A DNA stretch of 64,000 bases from Candidatus Allochristensenella caecavium (GCA_904397865.1 CAJFOS010000016.1:1-64000); one strand, 5' to 3'. Counted from the first letter of the stretch, positions 24,070 to 35,719 are shown. The notes: a model not told the origin generated them from the letters alone. Program-made: numbers and translations.

Positions 24070-25346
24070 AGCCGTTTCCCAGTACATGGAACGATGCGCA
24101 GCGCGAACGTTTTGCGCAAATGGAGACGTTTTTGGGAATCCAAGGGTTGTATGACCGGCTGGAATGCGTGCACGTCGCCGGGACCAACGGCAAAGGTTCC
24201 GTTTGTGCATATGTGGCGAGCATGCTGGAACAGGCCGGTTATACAACCGGCCTGTTTGTCTCTCCGCATCTGTATGAAGAAAACGAACGCATCCAGATAA
24301 ACGGCCTGCCCATTCCCCTGGATGCATTGCACCGATGGATGGAGCAAGCCTATACGCGCTTGCCCAGGGTACGCCTGTTTGAGGCGTATTTCTATGCAGC
24401 GCTGCGTTGGTTTGCGCAAGAACATGTGGACATCGCGGTGGTGGAGGCGGGGATAGGCGGCGCCATGGATTGTACGACGATTCTTTCGCCGCGTGTGACG
24501 GTCTGCACCAAGATTGGCGTTGACCATGCGGAACTGTTGGGCAGGGACCCTGTGCAGATTGCCGTGCAGAAGGCAGGCATTGCAAAACCCGGGGTGCCCA
24601 TGGTGCTCTATCCCGTTCAGCAGGAAGCGGCACGCGTGGCTTTTTGGGAAGAATGTGCCCGCCGTGGTGCACCCGCTGTGGATTTACAAAAGGCCTATGC
24701 GCAGGCGAAGGATACGCCGCAAGGGCCGCTTTGGCGGCTGCATGTGCCGGGGCTGACGTTGGAGAACGTACGGCTGCCGCTGCGCGGTGGTTACCAGGCG
24801 CACAACGCATTGACGGCGCTGGCCGTGATGCAGACGCTCAAGGAACGGGACGGCTATTTTATGACCAACCGCGCGCTCAAGGACGGCCTGGAACAGACGC
24901 GTTGGCCCGGGCGGTTGGAACGCCTTGCGCTGAAACCGCCCGTATTACTGGACGGCGCGCATAATCCGCAGGCGGCCCGGGCGCTTGTGCAAAGCGTAAA
25001 GACCTTGTATCCGGATACGCCGCTGGTCTTGCTGACGGCGGTCATGGCGGATAAAGACGTTGAAGGCATTGCAAGGGAATTGGCCGCGCTGTCCGATACG
25101 GTTATCTGCACACAGGTGGAAAGCGAACGCGCGCTTGATGCACGGGCATATGCCGCCCTGTATCCGCTCGCTCAGGCAGAACCGAATGCGAAACAGGCGT
25201 ATGTGAAGGCTTGCTCGCTCTGCCCACCCCAGGGGATGGTGGTGTTGGCCGGTTCGCTCTATCTGCCCAGCGCTGTGGGGTTGGGGCCCGAGGCGGCTCC
25301 AAAGCCACTCATGCGAAGCGCCAGGCCGCCACAGCCTAATTTTTGA
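24066..25346 (+). CDS. folC: folylpolyglutamate synthase / dihydrofolate synthase
   Basis: The 426-residue Mur-ligase-type enzyme adds glutamate to folates and may also make dihydrofolate from dihydropteroate. Motifs are the P-loop HVAGTNGKGSVCAYV near residue 36, FVSPHL near 63, and the C-terminal domain signature LLDGAHNPQAA near 297. Its start codon overlaps the valS stop, a common valS-folC pairing in Firmicutes that gives coupled translation under the T-box. The last 20 residues are Pro-rich and probably disordered. Confidence 0.95.
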   Translation: MKPFPSTWNDAQRERFAQMETFLGIQGLYDRLECVHVAGTNGKGSVCAYVASMLEQAGYTTGLFVSPHLYEENERIQINGLPIPLDALHRWMEQAYTRLPRVRLFEAYFYAALRWFAQEHVDIAVVEAGIGGAMDCTTILSPRVTVCTKIGVDHAELLGRDPVQIAVQKAGIAKPGVPMVLYPVQQEAARVAFWEECARRGAPAVDLQKAYAQAKDTPQGPLWRLHVPGLTLENVRLPLRGGYQAHNALTALAVMQTLKERDGYFMTNRALKDGLEQTRWPGRLERLALKPPVLLDGAHNPQAARALVQSVKTLYPDTPLVLLTAVMADKDVEGIARELAALSDTVICTQVESERALDARAYAALYPLAQAEPNAKQAYVKACSLCPPQGMVVLAGSLYLPSAVGLGPEAAPKPLMRSARPPQPNF

Positions 25347-25442
25347 GAAAAAACAAAAAATAAATGGAAAAAAGGGATGCGCTGGCCGGCTATCTTGATT
25401 TATACTGCAGATAACGGGGAGTTTTTGTAAGGAGGAACGCCT

Positions 25443-26561
25443 ATGGAACCGTCGAAAGTATATTTTACCAACATGCGTACCAACAGCAACATCAACCTGC
25501 CGCAGAAGCTGAAAAAACTGATGAAAGCCGCGGGCATTGAACAGATTGATTTTGCGGACAAATTCACCGCCATTAAGATTCATTTTGGCGAGCCGGGAAA
25601 TCTGGCCTATCTGCGTCCCAATTATGCCAAGGTGGTTGTTGACATGGTCAAGGAGCTGGGCGGGAAACCGTTTTTGACCGACTGCAACACGCTTTATGTC
25701 GGCGGGCGGAAAAATGCGCTGGACCATATGGATTCTGCGTATGTCAACGGCTTTAACCCCTTTGCCACGGGCTGTCACGTGATTATTGCGGATGGATTAA
25801 AGGGAACGGATGAAGCGGTGGTGCCGGTGAATTTGCAGTATATCAAGGAAGCCAAAGTCGGGCGTGCACTGATGGATGCGGATGTGCTGATTTCGCTTTC
25901 GCATTTTAAGGGCCATGAATCCACCGGGTTTGGCGGCACGATGAAAAACATCGGCATGGGAGGCGGCTCGCGTGCGGGAAAGATGGAACAGCACAGCGCG
26001 GGCAAACCCGGCGTAAAGCTGGATAAATGTGTTGGCTGCCGCCAATGTGCGAAAATCTGCGCCCATGGAGCTATCTCTTTCCCGGAGAAAAAGGCGGTAA
26101 TTGATGCAAACAAATGCGTTGGCTGCGGTCGCTGCGTGGGCATCTGCCCCAAAGACGCCATCCACACCATGTGGGACGAGGCGCTGGATGTATTAAGCAA
26201 AAAAATGGTTGAATATACCTACGCCATCTGCCATGGCCGGCCGTGTTTCCATATCAGCCTGGTGATTGACGTGGCCCCGTGCTGCGATTGCCATGCGGAA
26301 AATGACGCGCCGGTGGTGCCGGATGTCGGCATGTTTGCTTCGTTCGACCCGGTGGCGTTAGACCACGCTTGTGCTGACGCCGTATTGCGCCAGCCGTTGC
26401 TGCCCAACACCTGTTTGACGGATGGTCATGCGCATATCCATGAAGAACAGGAACACGACCCGTTTAAGATGGCACATCCGGATACCAACTGGATGACACA
26501 GGTTGAATATGGGCACGAAATCGGCTTAGGCAATAAAGAATATGAACTGATTACAGTCTGA
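25443..26561 (+). CDS. DUF362 domain protein with two 4Fe-4S clusters
   Basis: The 372-residue protein combines a DUF362 region (about 1-175 and 250-372, with KIHFGEPGN near 40, FKGHESTGFGGTMKN near 157, and FDPVALDHACAD near 303) with an inserted ferredoxin domain. The latter carries CVGCRQCAKIC near 197 and CVGCGRCVGIC near 226. Relatives occur widely in anaerobes, without a settled function. Two 4Fe-4S clusters imply electron transfer. AAGGAGGAACGCC precedes the ATG. It is followed by a terminator shared with the convergent pnuC. Confidence 0.9.
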   Translation: MEPSKVYFTNMRTNSNINLPQKLKKLMKAAGIEQIDFADKFTAIKIHFGEPGNLAYLRPNYAKVVVDMVKELGGKPFLTDCNTLYVGGRKNALDHMDSAYVNGFNPFATGCHVIIADGLKGTDEAVVPVNLQYIKEAKVGRALMDADVLISLSHFKGHESTGFGGTMKNIGMGGGSRAGKMEQHSAGKPGVKLDKCVGCRQCAKICAHGAISFPEKKAVIDANKCVGCGRCVGICPKDAIHTMWDEALDVLSKKMVEYTYAICHGRPCFHISLVIDVAPCCDCHAENDAPVVPDVGMFASFDPVALDHACADAVLRQPLLPNTCLTDGHAHIHEEQEHDPFKMAHPDTNWMTQVEYGHEIGLGNKEYELITV

Positions 26562-26572
26562 TGGAGAAAAAT

Positions 26573-26610
26573 AAAAAAGGGCGTTTGGCACAGCCGGACG
26601 CTCCTTTTTT
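26573..26610. terminator. bidirectional terminator between the DUF362 gene and pnuC
   Basis: A imperfect stem (AAGG-GCGT / ACGC-TCC) has A and T runs on both sides, between convergent stop codons. Confidence 0.7.
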
Positions 26611-26614
26611 ATGC

Positions 26615-27304
26615 CTAGGACTGCTGGCGTGCTTTGCGGTGCTGCCAGCAGAAAAACCCATAGAGGTCGTTGCATAAAAACAGCGCGAAGCAAACGACCA
26701 TGCAGATGTACCGGGTATCTTGCGCGCACATCATTGCCCAAAGCAGGATGAGGACGATATCGTTGGCGGCATAGCCAAGCGCATAATACGGGCTGCGTAG
26801 AACGGTCAAACAGGAAGCGATAAAGCTTGTGGTCACGGAAACGGTACTGAGAAGCAGATTGGCTGTATGAAAAGAAGCAAGCACAAAATACAGCGCTGCT
26901 GTAACCAGCAGGGCCAGGAACAACATCCACACGACCTGCCGCTTTTGCACACTGGCGACGGCAACTTCGCGTTGCCCGGAAGCGTAGGGGTGCTTGCACC
27001 AGGTATAGACGGACACCATTGCGATGGGCATGGACATCCCCAGATAGGTAATCATTTCGCCATAATAGCGGCATTGCAGGGAAATAATGCCATAAAGCAG
27101 GCTGAATACCACCGTCAGCACCTGTCCCCAGACGTTGCCTTTGGCGTTGAACAGCAATGCCGTTACACCGATGAGTGAAGCGGCGACGGTCAACGGTTCA
27201 AACGAATGGCTGATGACAAAGGCAATCGCAATCGCGCACACGGATGCGCCCCACAGACATCGTTCAAAAAGCGAAAGCGAATGCAGACAACAGGACGAAC
27301 GCAT
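26615..27304 (-). CDS. pnuC: PnuC family vitamin/nucleoside transporter
   Basis: The 229-residue membrane protein has about seven hydrophobic segments. Its PnuC-type features are WGQVLTVVFSLLYGIISLQCRYYGEM near residues 58-80, YTWCKHP near 100, and the final DLYGFFCW. PnuC facilitators take up nicotinamide riboside; close relatives carry thiamine or riboflavin, so the cargo is not certain. The start follows CGGAGG by 9 bases. The gene has its own promoter and a leader that ends in a strong terminator, so expression is probably set by attenuation. Confidence 0.88.
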   Translation of the reverse strand: MRSSCCLHSLSLFERCLWGASVCAIAIAFVISHSFEPLTVAASLIGVTALLFNAKGNVWGQVLTVVFSLLYGIISLQCRYYGEMITYLGMSMPIAMVSVYTWCKHPYASGQREVAVASVQKRQVVWMLFLALLVTAALYFVLASFHTANLLLSTVSVTTSFIASCLTVLRSPYYALGYAANDIVLILLWAMMCAQDTRYICMVVCFALFLCNDLYGFFCWQHRKARQQS

Positions 27305-27424
27305 AGCAAAAAACCTCCGAAAAGAAAAATAAAAAAAGCACCCGTTTTGCCCATCTTCTCAGACCTAACGATGTGCAAACGATGCTTACAGCGGGCTACC
27401 CGGTGGCAGCCGGAATATGTAATT
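27305..27424 (-). promoter_or_regulatory. structured leader of pnuC, candidate riboswitch of unassigned class
   Basis: From the promoter at 27430-27458 the minus-strand RNA would run about 120 bases to the pnuC start. It contains a first stem-loop (GGCT...AGCC around CCACCGGG) followed by a long imperfect terminator hairpin. I could not match it to TPP, FMN, preQ1, NAD+ or other classes that I know. A terminator between promoter and gene implies attenuation; the signal is unknown. Confidence 0.5.
27330..27386 (-). terminator. terminator inside the pnuC leader
   Basis: On the minus strand AGCATCGTTTGCACATC (27370-27386) pairs with GATGGGCAAAACGGGTGCT (27337-27355), with small bulges, followed by seven T. 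Confidence 0.75.
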
Positions 27425-27429
27425 TTTTC

Positions 27430-27458
27430 ATTATATAAAACAAAGGGAGAACGGGCAA
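27430..27458 (-). promoter_or_regulatory. sigma-A promoter of pnuC
   Basis: Minus strand: TTGCCC, 17 bases, TATAAT. Confidence 0.75.
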
Positions 27459-27478
27459 GGGGATTTTGCGTTTGCCGG

Positions 27479-27507
27479 TTGCTTTTCTTTGCGCCATCTT
27501 CTATGAT
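27479..27507 (+). promoter_or_regulatory. promoter of lepA-hemW
   Basis: TTGCTT, 17 bases, TATGAT, about 45 bases before the lepA start. Confidence 0.6.
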
Positions 27508-27551
27508 ATTCTGAAAAGAGAAATCGGCATGGAACCTATACAGGAGGAACG

Positions 27552-29351
27552 ATGCATACACAGGATAACATTCGCAATTTTTGCATCATTGCACATATCG
27601 ACCATGGCAAGAGCACGCTGGCGGACCGCTTGATTGAGCAGACCGGCACCGTGCAGAAGCGCGACATGCAGGAACAGCTTCTTGACACTATGGAGCTAGA
27701 GAAGGAACGCGGCATCACCATCAAGAGCCAGAGCGTCCGCATGCAGTACCAGGCGCAGGATGGCAAGACGTATGAACTGAACCTGATTGATACCCCGGGC
27801 CATGTAGACTTTACCTATGAAGTCTCCCGTTCGCTGGCGGCGTGCGAAGGCGCCGTGCTGGTGGTGGATGCGACACAGGGCATTGAAGCGCAGACGCTGG
27901 CCAATGTGTATTTGGCACTGGATAACAATCTGGAAATCATACCGGTCATTAACAAGATTGATTTGCCCAGCGCAATGCCGGAGGTGGTCAAGGAAGAGAT
28001 TGAGGATGTCATTGGCCTGGATGCCAGCCAGGCGCCGCTTATCAGTGCCAAGACAGGGCTGAATGTCGAACAGGTGCTCGAAGCGGTGGTGCGCGATATT
28101 CCCGCACCGTCCGGCGACCCGGGTGCGCCGCTTAAAGCGCTGATTTTTGATTCGCTTTATGATAATTACAAAGGCGCTATCTCCTTTATTCGCGTGTTTG
28201 ACGGCGCGTGCAGGACGGGTATGCGCATCCGTATGATGGGCAGCGGCAAGGAATTTGAAGTGACGGAAGTGGGCACCTTTAGCCCGGACATGACGCCGCG
28301 CGCTGAATTGTGCGCCGGCGAGGTGGGCTATCTGGTGGCCAGCATCAAAAACGTAGCGGATACGCGCGTCGGCGACACGATTACCGATGCTGAACATCCC
28401 ACAGCGCAGGCCCTTCCCGGATATAAGAAGGCGAACCCGATGGTGTTCTGCGGCATCTATCCGGCCGACGGCGCAGAATACAACGATTTGCGCGACGCGC
28501 TGGAAAAGCTACAGCTTAATGACGCGTCCATCTCCTTTGAAGCGGAAACATCCGTGGCGCTTGGCTTTGGCTTCCGCTGCGGGTTTCTGGGGCTTTTGCA
28601 TATGGAAATCGTGCAGGAACGGCTGGAACGGGAATTCGACCTGTCCATCATCACCACAGCGCCTTCCGTCAGCTACAAGGTGAGGAAAACCGATGGAACG
28701 GAACTGACCGTTGATAATCCAACGAACCTGCCGCCGGTTTCGGAAATTGAATATATGGAAGAGCCGATTGTAAACGCCACGATTATGGTGCCCAACGATT
28801 ATACCGGGGCGGTGATGGAATTGGCGCAGCAAAAGCGCGGCACATTTACGGATATGAAATATTTGGATGCGGGGCGGGTGACGCTGCATTACACCCTGCC
28901 GCTTAATGAAATCATCTATGACTTTTTTGACGCGCTGAAATCGCGTTCACGCGGATATGCGAGCTTTGATTACGAACTGTGCGGCTATCAGCAAAGCGAT
29001 TTGGTGAAGCTGGACATCCTGCTCAATGGGGAAATTTGCGATGCCCTTTCGCTCATCGTCCATAAGGACCGCGCCTATGCCCGCGGCCGGTCGATTGCGG
29101 AAAAACTGAAGGAAGCGATTCCGCGCCAGATGTTTGAAGTGCCGATTCAGGCAGCCATCGGGGGGAAAATCATCGCCCGTGAAACCGTCAAAGCCATGCG
29201 CAAGGACGTGCTGGCCAAATGTTATGGCGGGGACATTACGCGCAAGAAAAAGCTGCTGGAAAAGCAGAAGGAGGGCAAGAAGCGCATGCGGCAGATTGGC
29301 AGCGTGGAACTGCCAAGCGAAGCGTTTTTGTCCGTGCTGAAAATGGATTGA
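27552..29351 (+). CDS. lepA: translation elongation factor 4 (LepA)
   Basis: The 599-residue GTPase acts on ribosomes (EF4, back-translocation or initiation-related role). The GTPase motifs are AHIDHGKST near residue 14, DTPGHVDF near 79 and NKID near 134. EF-G-like domains II, III and V follow, then the LepA-specific C-terminal domain with the end [18 protein letters not shown]. The start follows ACAGGAGGAACG. It is followed 12 bases later by hemW, the standard Firmicutes order. Confidence 0.97.
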   Translation: MHTQDNIRNFCIIAHIDHGKSTLADRLIEQTGTVQKRDMQEQLLDTMELEKERGITIKSQSVRMQYQAQDGKTYELNLIDTPGHVDFTYEVSRSLAACEGAVLVVDATQGIEAQTLANVYLALDNNLEIIPVINKIDLPSAMPEVVKEEIEDVIGLDASQAPLISAKTGLNVEQVLEAVVRDIPAPSGDPGAPLKALIFDSLYDNYKGAISFIRVFDGACRTGMRIRMMGSGKEFEVTEVGTFSPDMTPRAELCAGEVGYLVASIKNVADTRVGDTITDAEHPTAQALPGYKKANPMVFCGIYPADGAEYNDLRDALEKLQLNDASISFEAETSVALGFGFRCGFLGLLHMEIVQERLEREFDLSIITTAPSVSYKVRKTDGTELTVDNPTNLPPVSEIEYMEEPIVNATIMVPNDYTGAVMELAQQKRGTFTDMKYLDAGRVTLHYTLPLNEIIYDFFDALKSRSRGYASFDYELCGYQQSDLVKLDILLNGEICDALSLIVHKDRAYARGRSIAEKLKEAIPRQMFEVPIQAAIGGKIIARETVKAMRKDVLAKCYGGDITRKKKLLEKQKEGKKRMRQIGSVELPSEAFLSVLKMD

Positions 29352-29363
29352 AGAGGGGTTTGT

Positions 29364-30530
29364 ATGTCTACAAACACAGCGGGGATATACGTCCATATCC
29401 CCTTTTGTTTTGCAAAATGTGCCTATTGTTCGTTTGTTTCCGTGCCAGAGGATGGACGGATGCAGGCATATGTAGACGCGCTGTGTACGGAAATCCAGCG
29501 GGAGGCGCCTGCATGGCGGGGTGTACAGGTACAGAGCATTTTTTTTGGCGGAGGAACGCCGTCCGTCCTGCCGCCGCCAGCCATTGTACGGTTGATGCAG
29601 GTCATTGACGATGCGTACGACCTGGCCGAAGGAGCAGAGATTACCTGTGAAGCCAATCCGGAATCGTTTGACGCGGCACGGGCGTCCGCCTGGGCGCAGG
29701 CAGGGGTGAACCGGATTTCCTTTGGCGTACAGGCACTACAACCGGAATTGTTGAAGATGCTGGGCCGCCCGCATACGTTCGCAGATTTTGAAAAGGCGGC
29801 GCAGGCGGCGCGGCGTGCAGGGATTACCAACCTCAACGGCGATTTGATTTACGCGCTGCCCGGGCAGGGTATGGCGCAATGGATAGACAGCCTGCAGGCG
29901 GTTGTGGATACGGGCGTAGCGCATGTATCCTGTTATGCACTGCAGATTGAAGAGGGAACGCCGCTGTTCACGCGCGTAGAAAAGGGAGAGTTGACGCCGT
30001 GCGATGACGATACCGCTGCGGACATGTGGGACGCCGCGGCGTTGGTGCTGGCGCAAAGCGGATTGATGCGTTACGAAATCAGCAACTATGCCCGTCCGGG
30101 CAGGGAAAGCCGGCATAACCGGCAGTACTGGCGAAACGGGGCTTATGCAGGGTTTGGCGTGGCAGCCCATGGCGCACAGTATCGCGGGGGACAGTGGATG
30201 CGCATGGCGAATACAGAATCGATTGACGGCTATATAGCAGCTGTCAGACGGGGTGAATCGCCGCGCGCGTGGGAACAGGCCATTGGAAAAGAAGAGGAGA
30301 TGTTTGAAACCGTCATGCTGCAGACACGCACGACGGAAGGGGTGGATAAGGCGGCGTTTGAACAGCGTTTTGGCGTAACGTTTGACGCGGTGTACCCGCA
30401 GGCGATTGCACGGACGGTGGAACTGGAAATGGCGGACAATGATGCGGCGCATTTTGTGCTCAACGATTGTGGGATGGCGCTGCAAAACAGCATCTTGCAA
30501 TGGTTTTTACCCGATGCGATGCAAGGTTGA
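29364..30530 (+). CDS. hemW: radical SAM heme chaperone HemW
   Basis: The 388-residue protein has the radical SAM cluster motif CFAKCAYC near residue 15, FFGGGTPSVL near 60, ANPES near 98 and the HemW C-terminal domain with SRHNRQYWRNG near 247. HemW relatives were long annotated as oxygen-independent coproporphyrinogen oxidases but bind heme and deliver it to respiratory enzymes. In an anaerobe without obvious haem genes here, its target is open. It is co-transcribed with lepA and followed by a strong terminator. Confidence 0.93.
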   Translation: MSTNTAGIYVHIPFCFAKCAYCSFVSVPEDGRMQAYVDALCTEIQREAPAWRGVQVQSIFFGGGTPSVLPPPAIVRLMQVIDDAYDLAEGAEITCEANPESFDAARASAWAQAGVNRISFGVQALQPELLKMLGRPHTFADFEKAAQAARRAGITNLNGDLIYALPGQGMAQWIDSLQAVVDTGVAHVSCYALQIEEGTPLFTRVEKGELTPCDDDTAADMWDAAALVLAQSGLMRYEISNYARPGRESRHNRQYWRNGAYAGFGVAAHGAQYRGGQWMRMANTESIDGYIAAVRRGESPRAWEQAIGKEEEMFETVMLQTRTTEGVDKAAFEQRFGVTFDAVYPQAIARTVELEMADNDAAHFVLNDCGMALQNSILQWFLPDAMQG

Positions 30531-30546
30531 GCGGCGTGAATGGCTA

Positions 30547-30606
30547 GAGGAAAAACAAACGGGTGGAACGTGCTTTCTGGTGCGCTCCGCCCGTTTGTTT
30601 TTCCTC
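30547..30606 (+). terminator. strong long-stem terminator after hemW
   Basis: A nearly perfect stem of about 24 bp (left arm GAGGAAAAACAAACGGG, right arm CCCGTTTGTTTTTCCTC) encloses a short loop. Confidence 0.85.
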
Positions 30607-30694
30607 GAAAAAAGGCGAAACGTAGCCCACTGGCTATGCCACAAAAGATTCAAAAATTTCCCACAAAAAAATCACGAATTTTCAGTGCAAAATA

Positions 30695-30723
30695 TTGACA
30701 GTGTAGAGGAAAGGTGCTATTCT
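30695..30723 (+). promoter_or_regulatory. sigma-A promoter of the hrcA heat-shock operon
   Basis: TTGACA, 17 bases, TATTCT. The CIRCE operator begins 11 bases downstream, over the transcription start. Confidence 0.85.
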
Positions 30724-30733
30724 CAAGCTGTGA

Positions 30734-30760
30734 TTAGCACTCGAGTACATAGAGTGCTAA
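30734..30760 (+). promoter_or_regulatory. CIRCE operator (HrcA binding site)
   Basis: A perfect inverted repeat TTAGCACTC-N9-GAGTGCTAA is the consensus CIRCE. HrcA bound here represses hrcA-grpE-dnaK in unstressed cells. It lies 23 bases before the hrcA start. Confidence 0.98.
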
Positions 30761-30782
30761 CAAAACGGAGGGGAGTGAGACG

Positions 30783-31808
30783 ATGGAACTGAACGAGCGC
30801 AAGCTGAAAATCCTGCAGGCTGTCGTGGATGACTACATTGCTTCGGGCATGCCCATCGGTTCGCGCACCATCTCCCGGATGTGGGATGGCAAGCTCAGCG
30901 CTGCCACCATCCGCAATGAAATGAGCGACTTGGAGGAGATGGGGTTTCTCGAACAGCCCCATACCAGTGCCGGGCGTATCCCGAGTGACCGCGCTTACCG
31001 GCTGTATGTGGACCAGTTTTTGCGTGTGCCGCAGCTGAGCGAGGCGGAGACGGCACGCATCCGGCAGTATTTTCATCACCGCATGCGCGCCGTGGATGAT
31101 GTGATTGGCATTACGGCACGCGCGCTGAGCGAGATGACGGATTACGTGTCCATGGTGATGACGCCGCAGATTTCACGCGTGACGTTTCAGAGCATCCGGC
31201 TGATTCCGGTTACGCGGGGGCGTGCGCTGGCGGTGTTTGTCACCAGTGAGGGCATTGTGCGCAATGTGATGTTGGATGTGCCGGAAGAGATGGATGAACG
31301 GCATCTGGACCTGATTTCCAATGCGCTGACCGAGCATATGCGCGGCCGCAGCATGGATAAGCTTGTGCAGGTGGTACATGCGCTACAAAGCCAAATGCAT
31401 GACCATGAAGCAGTATTTTCTTCGCTGCTGCAATCCCTGGCGCAAAGCCAGAAGAGCAACATGGCACGCAGCATCGTCTTTGACGGGACGCAGAATTTGT
31501 TCAAGCATTCCGAGTATGCCAATATCGAACGGGCGCAGGCGGTGCTCGCGGCAATGGATACGCGTGAATTGTTCTATAATATGCTGAATAAGGCACAGGA
31601 TATGGAAGTGACCATTTCCATCGGCAAGGAAAACGAATATGAACCGCTGCAGGATGCCAGCATCGTCACCGCGACATATACCATCGGCGGCAAAAGCGTC
31701 GGCTCGTTCGGCGTGATTGGCCCGACGCGGATGAACTATGCAAGGGTATTGGCGATTGTGGAAACGATTAGCCGTGCAGTGGGCGATATTTTATCCGAAC
31801 AAGAATAA
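30783..31808 (+). CDS. hrcA: heat-inducible transcription repressor HrcA
   Basis: The 341-residue repressor binds CIRCE. The N-terminal winged helix is visible in ERKLKILQAVVDDYIASGMPIGSRTIS and LSAATIRNEMSDLEEMGFLEQPHTSAGRIPSDRAYRLYVD. The GAF-like dimer domain and the C-terminal segment GSFGVIGPTRMNYARVLAIVE match the family. It is first in the operon behind its own operator, giving autoregulation. GGAGGGGAGTGAGACG precedes the ATG. Confidence 0.98.
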   Translation: MELNERKLKILQAVVDDYIASGMPIGSRTISRMWDGKLSAATIRNEMSDLEEMGFLEQPHTSAGRIPSDRAYRLYVDQFLRVPQLSEAETARIRQYFHHRMRAVDDVIGITARALSEMTDYVSMVMTPQISRVTFQSIRLIPVTRGRALAVFVTSEGIVRNVMLDVPEEMDERHLDLISNALTEHMRGRSMDKLVQVVHALQSQMHDHEAVFSSLLQSLAQSQKSNMARSIVFDGTQNLFKHSEYANIERAQAVLAAMDTRELFYNMLNKAQDMEVTISIGKENEYEPLQDASIVTATYTIGGKSVGSFGVIGPTRMNYARVLAIVETISRAVGDILSEQE

Positions 31809-31826
31809 GAAAAGAGGAGGAACGTT

Positions 31827-32465
31827 GTGAGCAAAGCCAAAAAGACGGACAATCAACCGGCGGCTGAATCGGCGGCGTCCCAGCAAACGGCCCCTTCGTC
31901 CGAACCGGCGGAACAACAGGAACAGCAAACGCAGCCGTTGTCCCGTGAAGAGGAGTTGGAGCAGGCGGCCAAGGTGGCCGCACAACAGATGATGGAGGCG
32001 CTCAAAGCCAGCCAAAGCGCGATGCAGAAAGCGACGGAAGCGGAGACCAAAGCCGCACAGGTGCAGGACCAACTTCTTCGTTTACAGGCTGAATTTGACA
32101 ATTACCGCAAACGTACCACCGCGGAACGCGACGGTGCGCGGGAAGACGGATTTGCCGATGCGCTTAAGCTGATGCTGCCGGTGCTGGATAATCTGGAACG
32201 CGCCATTGCGTCCGGTGAAGCGGACAGCGCGATTACCCAGGGCGTCAAGATGGTCTATCAGCAGATGCTGGACACCTTTGGAAAAAAAGGACTGACGGAG
32301 ATTGACGCTTTGGGACAAAAATTTGACCCTCATTTGCATGCAGCCGTGATGCAGGAACCGTGCGAGGATGAAAGCAAACACGACACCATCGCGGAAGTGA
32401 TGCAGAAAGGATATACCTATAAAGACCGCGTGCTGCGTTACAGCGCAGTGAAGGTGTATATGTAA
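31827..32465 (+). CDS. grpE: nucleotide exchange factor GrpE
   Basis: The 212-residue co-chaperone releases ADP from DnaK. An acidic Gln/Ser-rich tail (about 1-60) leads into the long dimerising coiled coil. The conserved segment LLRLQAEFDNYRKRTTAERDGAREDGFADALKLMLPVLDNLERAI follows. The C-terminal beta domain starts with FDPHLHAAVMQEPCEDESKHDTIAEVMQKGYTYKDRVLRYSAV-type sequence. It starts at GTG with AGAGGAGGAAC seven bases upstream. It is 18 bases after hrcA. Confidence 0.96.
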   Translation: MSKAKKTDNQPAAESAASQQTAPSSEPAEQQEQQTQPLSREEELEQAAKVAAQQMMEALKASQSAMQKATEAETKAAQVQDQLLRLQAEFDNYRKRTTAERDGAREDGFADALKLMLPVLDNLERAIASGEADSAITQGVKMVYQQMLDTFGKKGLTEIDALGQKFDPHLHAAVMQEPCEDESKHDTIAEVMQKGYTYKDRVLRYSAVKVYM

Positions 32466-32485
32466 CCCGCGGCCTGATAATGTAA

Positions 32486-34387
<1,902 letters not shown>

Positions 34388-34410
34388 TCGGCCCTTAGAG
34401 GACAATGCCG

Positions 34411-34433
34411 GGCTGCCGTTTGATGCGGCAGCC
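34411..34433 (+). terminator. hairpin between dnaK and dnaJ
   Basis: The perfect stem GGCTGCCG/CGGCAGCC lacks a true T run (TTGTGCGTTG follows). It may be a partial terminator or RNA-stability element separating dnaK from dnaJ. Confidence 0.5.
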
Positions 34434-34461
34434 TTGTGCGTTGTGCACGATGTGATATAAT
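34434..34461 (+). promoter_or_regulatory. extended -10 promoter in front of dnaJ
   Basis: TTGTGC, 16 bases, TATAAT preceded by TGA (extended -10). No CIRCE is seen here, so dnaJ and the following genes can be transcribed outside HrcA control. Confidence 0.65.
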
Positions 34462-34533
34462 ACATCATACGATACAAACAAAAAAACGAGGGATGCTATA
34501 GCCCCGTTGTAAATAGATAGGTGGAGGAGTATC

Positions 34534-35682
34534 GTGGCACGCGATTTTTATGAAGTACTTGGCGTTTCCAGGGATGCGGATGACGCGGCAATCAAGCAAG
34601 CATACCGGAAACTGGCCAAAAAATATCACCCGGATATGAACAAGGGTGATAAAGCCAAAGAGGCGGAAGAAAAATTTAAAGAGGTCAATGAGGCGTACAG
34701 CGTGCTTTCCGATGCCGAGAAACGTAGGCAATACGACGCGATGGGCCATGAGGCCTTTCAGCAAGCGGCTTCTGGCGCTGGGCCGGGCCCTGGCGCCGGC
34801 GGATTCGGCGGCTTTGGAGGGTTCGGCGGCGGTTTCGGCGATATTTTTGAGACGATTTTCGGCGGTGGATTCGGTGGGTCGAGCAGCCGCAACGCCAACG
34901 CTCCCAAGCGGGGCCGCACGCTGCGCTATGACGTAGGAATCGACTTGGAAGAGGCATTTACAGGGGTGGAGAAGGAGTTGCGCATTGGCCGTAATGAGGC
35001 CTGCTCAACCTGCCACGGAACGGGCGCAAAACCGGGTACATCCCCGCAGACTTGCCCGAACTGTCACGGCACCGGCCAGGTGCAGACTGTACAGCAAACG
35101 CCGCTGGGCCGCTTTATGAACGTACAGACCTGCCCGCAATGCGGCGGTACGGGAAAAATCATCCAGACGCCGTGCGAGGATTGCAAGGGCAAGGGTGTCA
35201 AGCATGTGCAGCGCAAAATCAAGGTCAAGATTCCGGCGGGAATCGATGTCGGACAGGTCATCACGCTGCAGGGAGAGGGGGAAGCCGGTAAAAACGGCGG
35301 CCCGAACGGAGATGTGCAGGTGGTGGTCAACGTTCGTCCGCACCGGCTGTTTGACCGTGATGGGGCGGATTTATACCTGGATTTGGATATCTCGTACGCG
35401 CGCGCGGCGCTGGGCGGCGATATCGTCGTGCCGACCATCAACGGCAGCGTTAAATACCATGTGCCGGAAACGACCAAGCCGGGCACGGTATTCCGGTTGA
35501 AGGGGCAGGGGATGCCCAAACTGCGCAGCACGATTCGGGGCGACCTGTATGTGAAGATAAATATCGAGATGCCCAAGAAGTTTACCGAACGGCAGAAGGA
35601 ACTGCTGCGTGAACTGGGCGATATGGATGAGGACCGCCACGAAAAGGGAAAGGGCGTCTTTGATAAAATTTTTAAAAAATAA
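34534..35682 (+). CDS. dnaJ: chaperone DnaJ (Hsp40)
   Basis: The 382-residue protein has the J domain with the HPD triad (KYHPDMNKG near residue 31), a Gly/Phe-rich linker ([16 protein letters not shown]), four CxxCxGxG zinc motifs ([32 protein letters not shown], about 152-220), and the beta-rich substrate domain. It stimulates DnaK ATPase and delivers clients. The GTG start with GTGGAGGAG upstream is the only start giving the canonical [14 protein letters not shown] beginning. Confidence 0.98.
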   Translation: MARDFYEVLGVSRDADDAAIKQAYRKLAKKYHPDMNKGDKAKEAEEKFKEVNEAYSVLSDAEKRRQYDAMGHEAFQQAASGAGPGPGAGGFGGFGGFGGGFGDIFETIFGGGFGGSSSRNANAPKRGRTLRYDVGIDLEEAFTGVEKELRIGRNEACSTCHGTGAKPGTSPQTCPNCHGTGQVQTVQQTPLGRFMNVQTCPQCGGTGKIIQTPCEDCKGKGVKHVQRKIKVKIPAGIDVGQVITLQGEGEAGKNGGPNGDVQVVVNVRPHRLFDRDGADLYLDLDISYARAALGGDIVVPTINGSVKYHVPETTKPGTVFRLKGQGMPKLRSTIRGDLYVKINIEMPKKFTERQKELLRELGDMDEDRHEKGKGVFDKIFKK

Positions 35683-35719
35683 AGGACGCTGAATACCGCC
35701 AAGAGGGGAATGACCGGTG

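Noticed and set aside
27305-27424. TPP riboswitch in the pnuC leader, because of a CTGAGA word
   Set aside because: The CTGAGA lies in the loop of the terminator, and the rest of the THI-box core (such as the AACCTGAT element) is missing.
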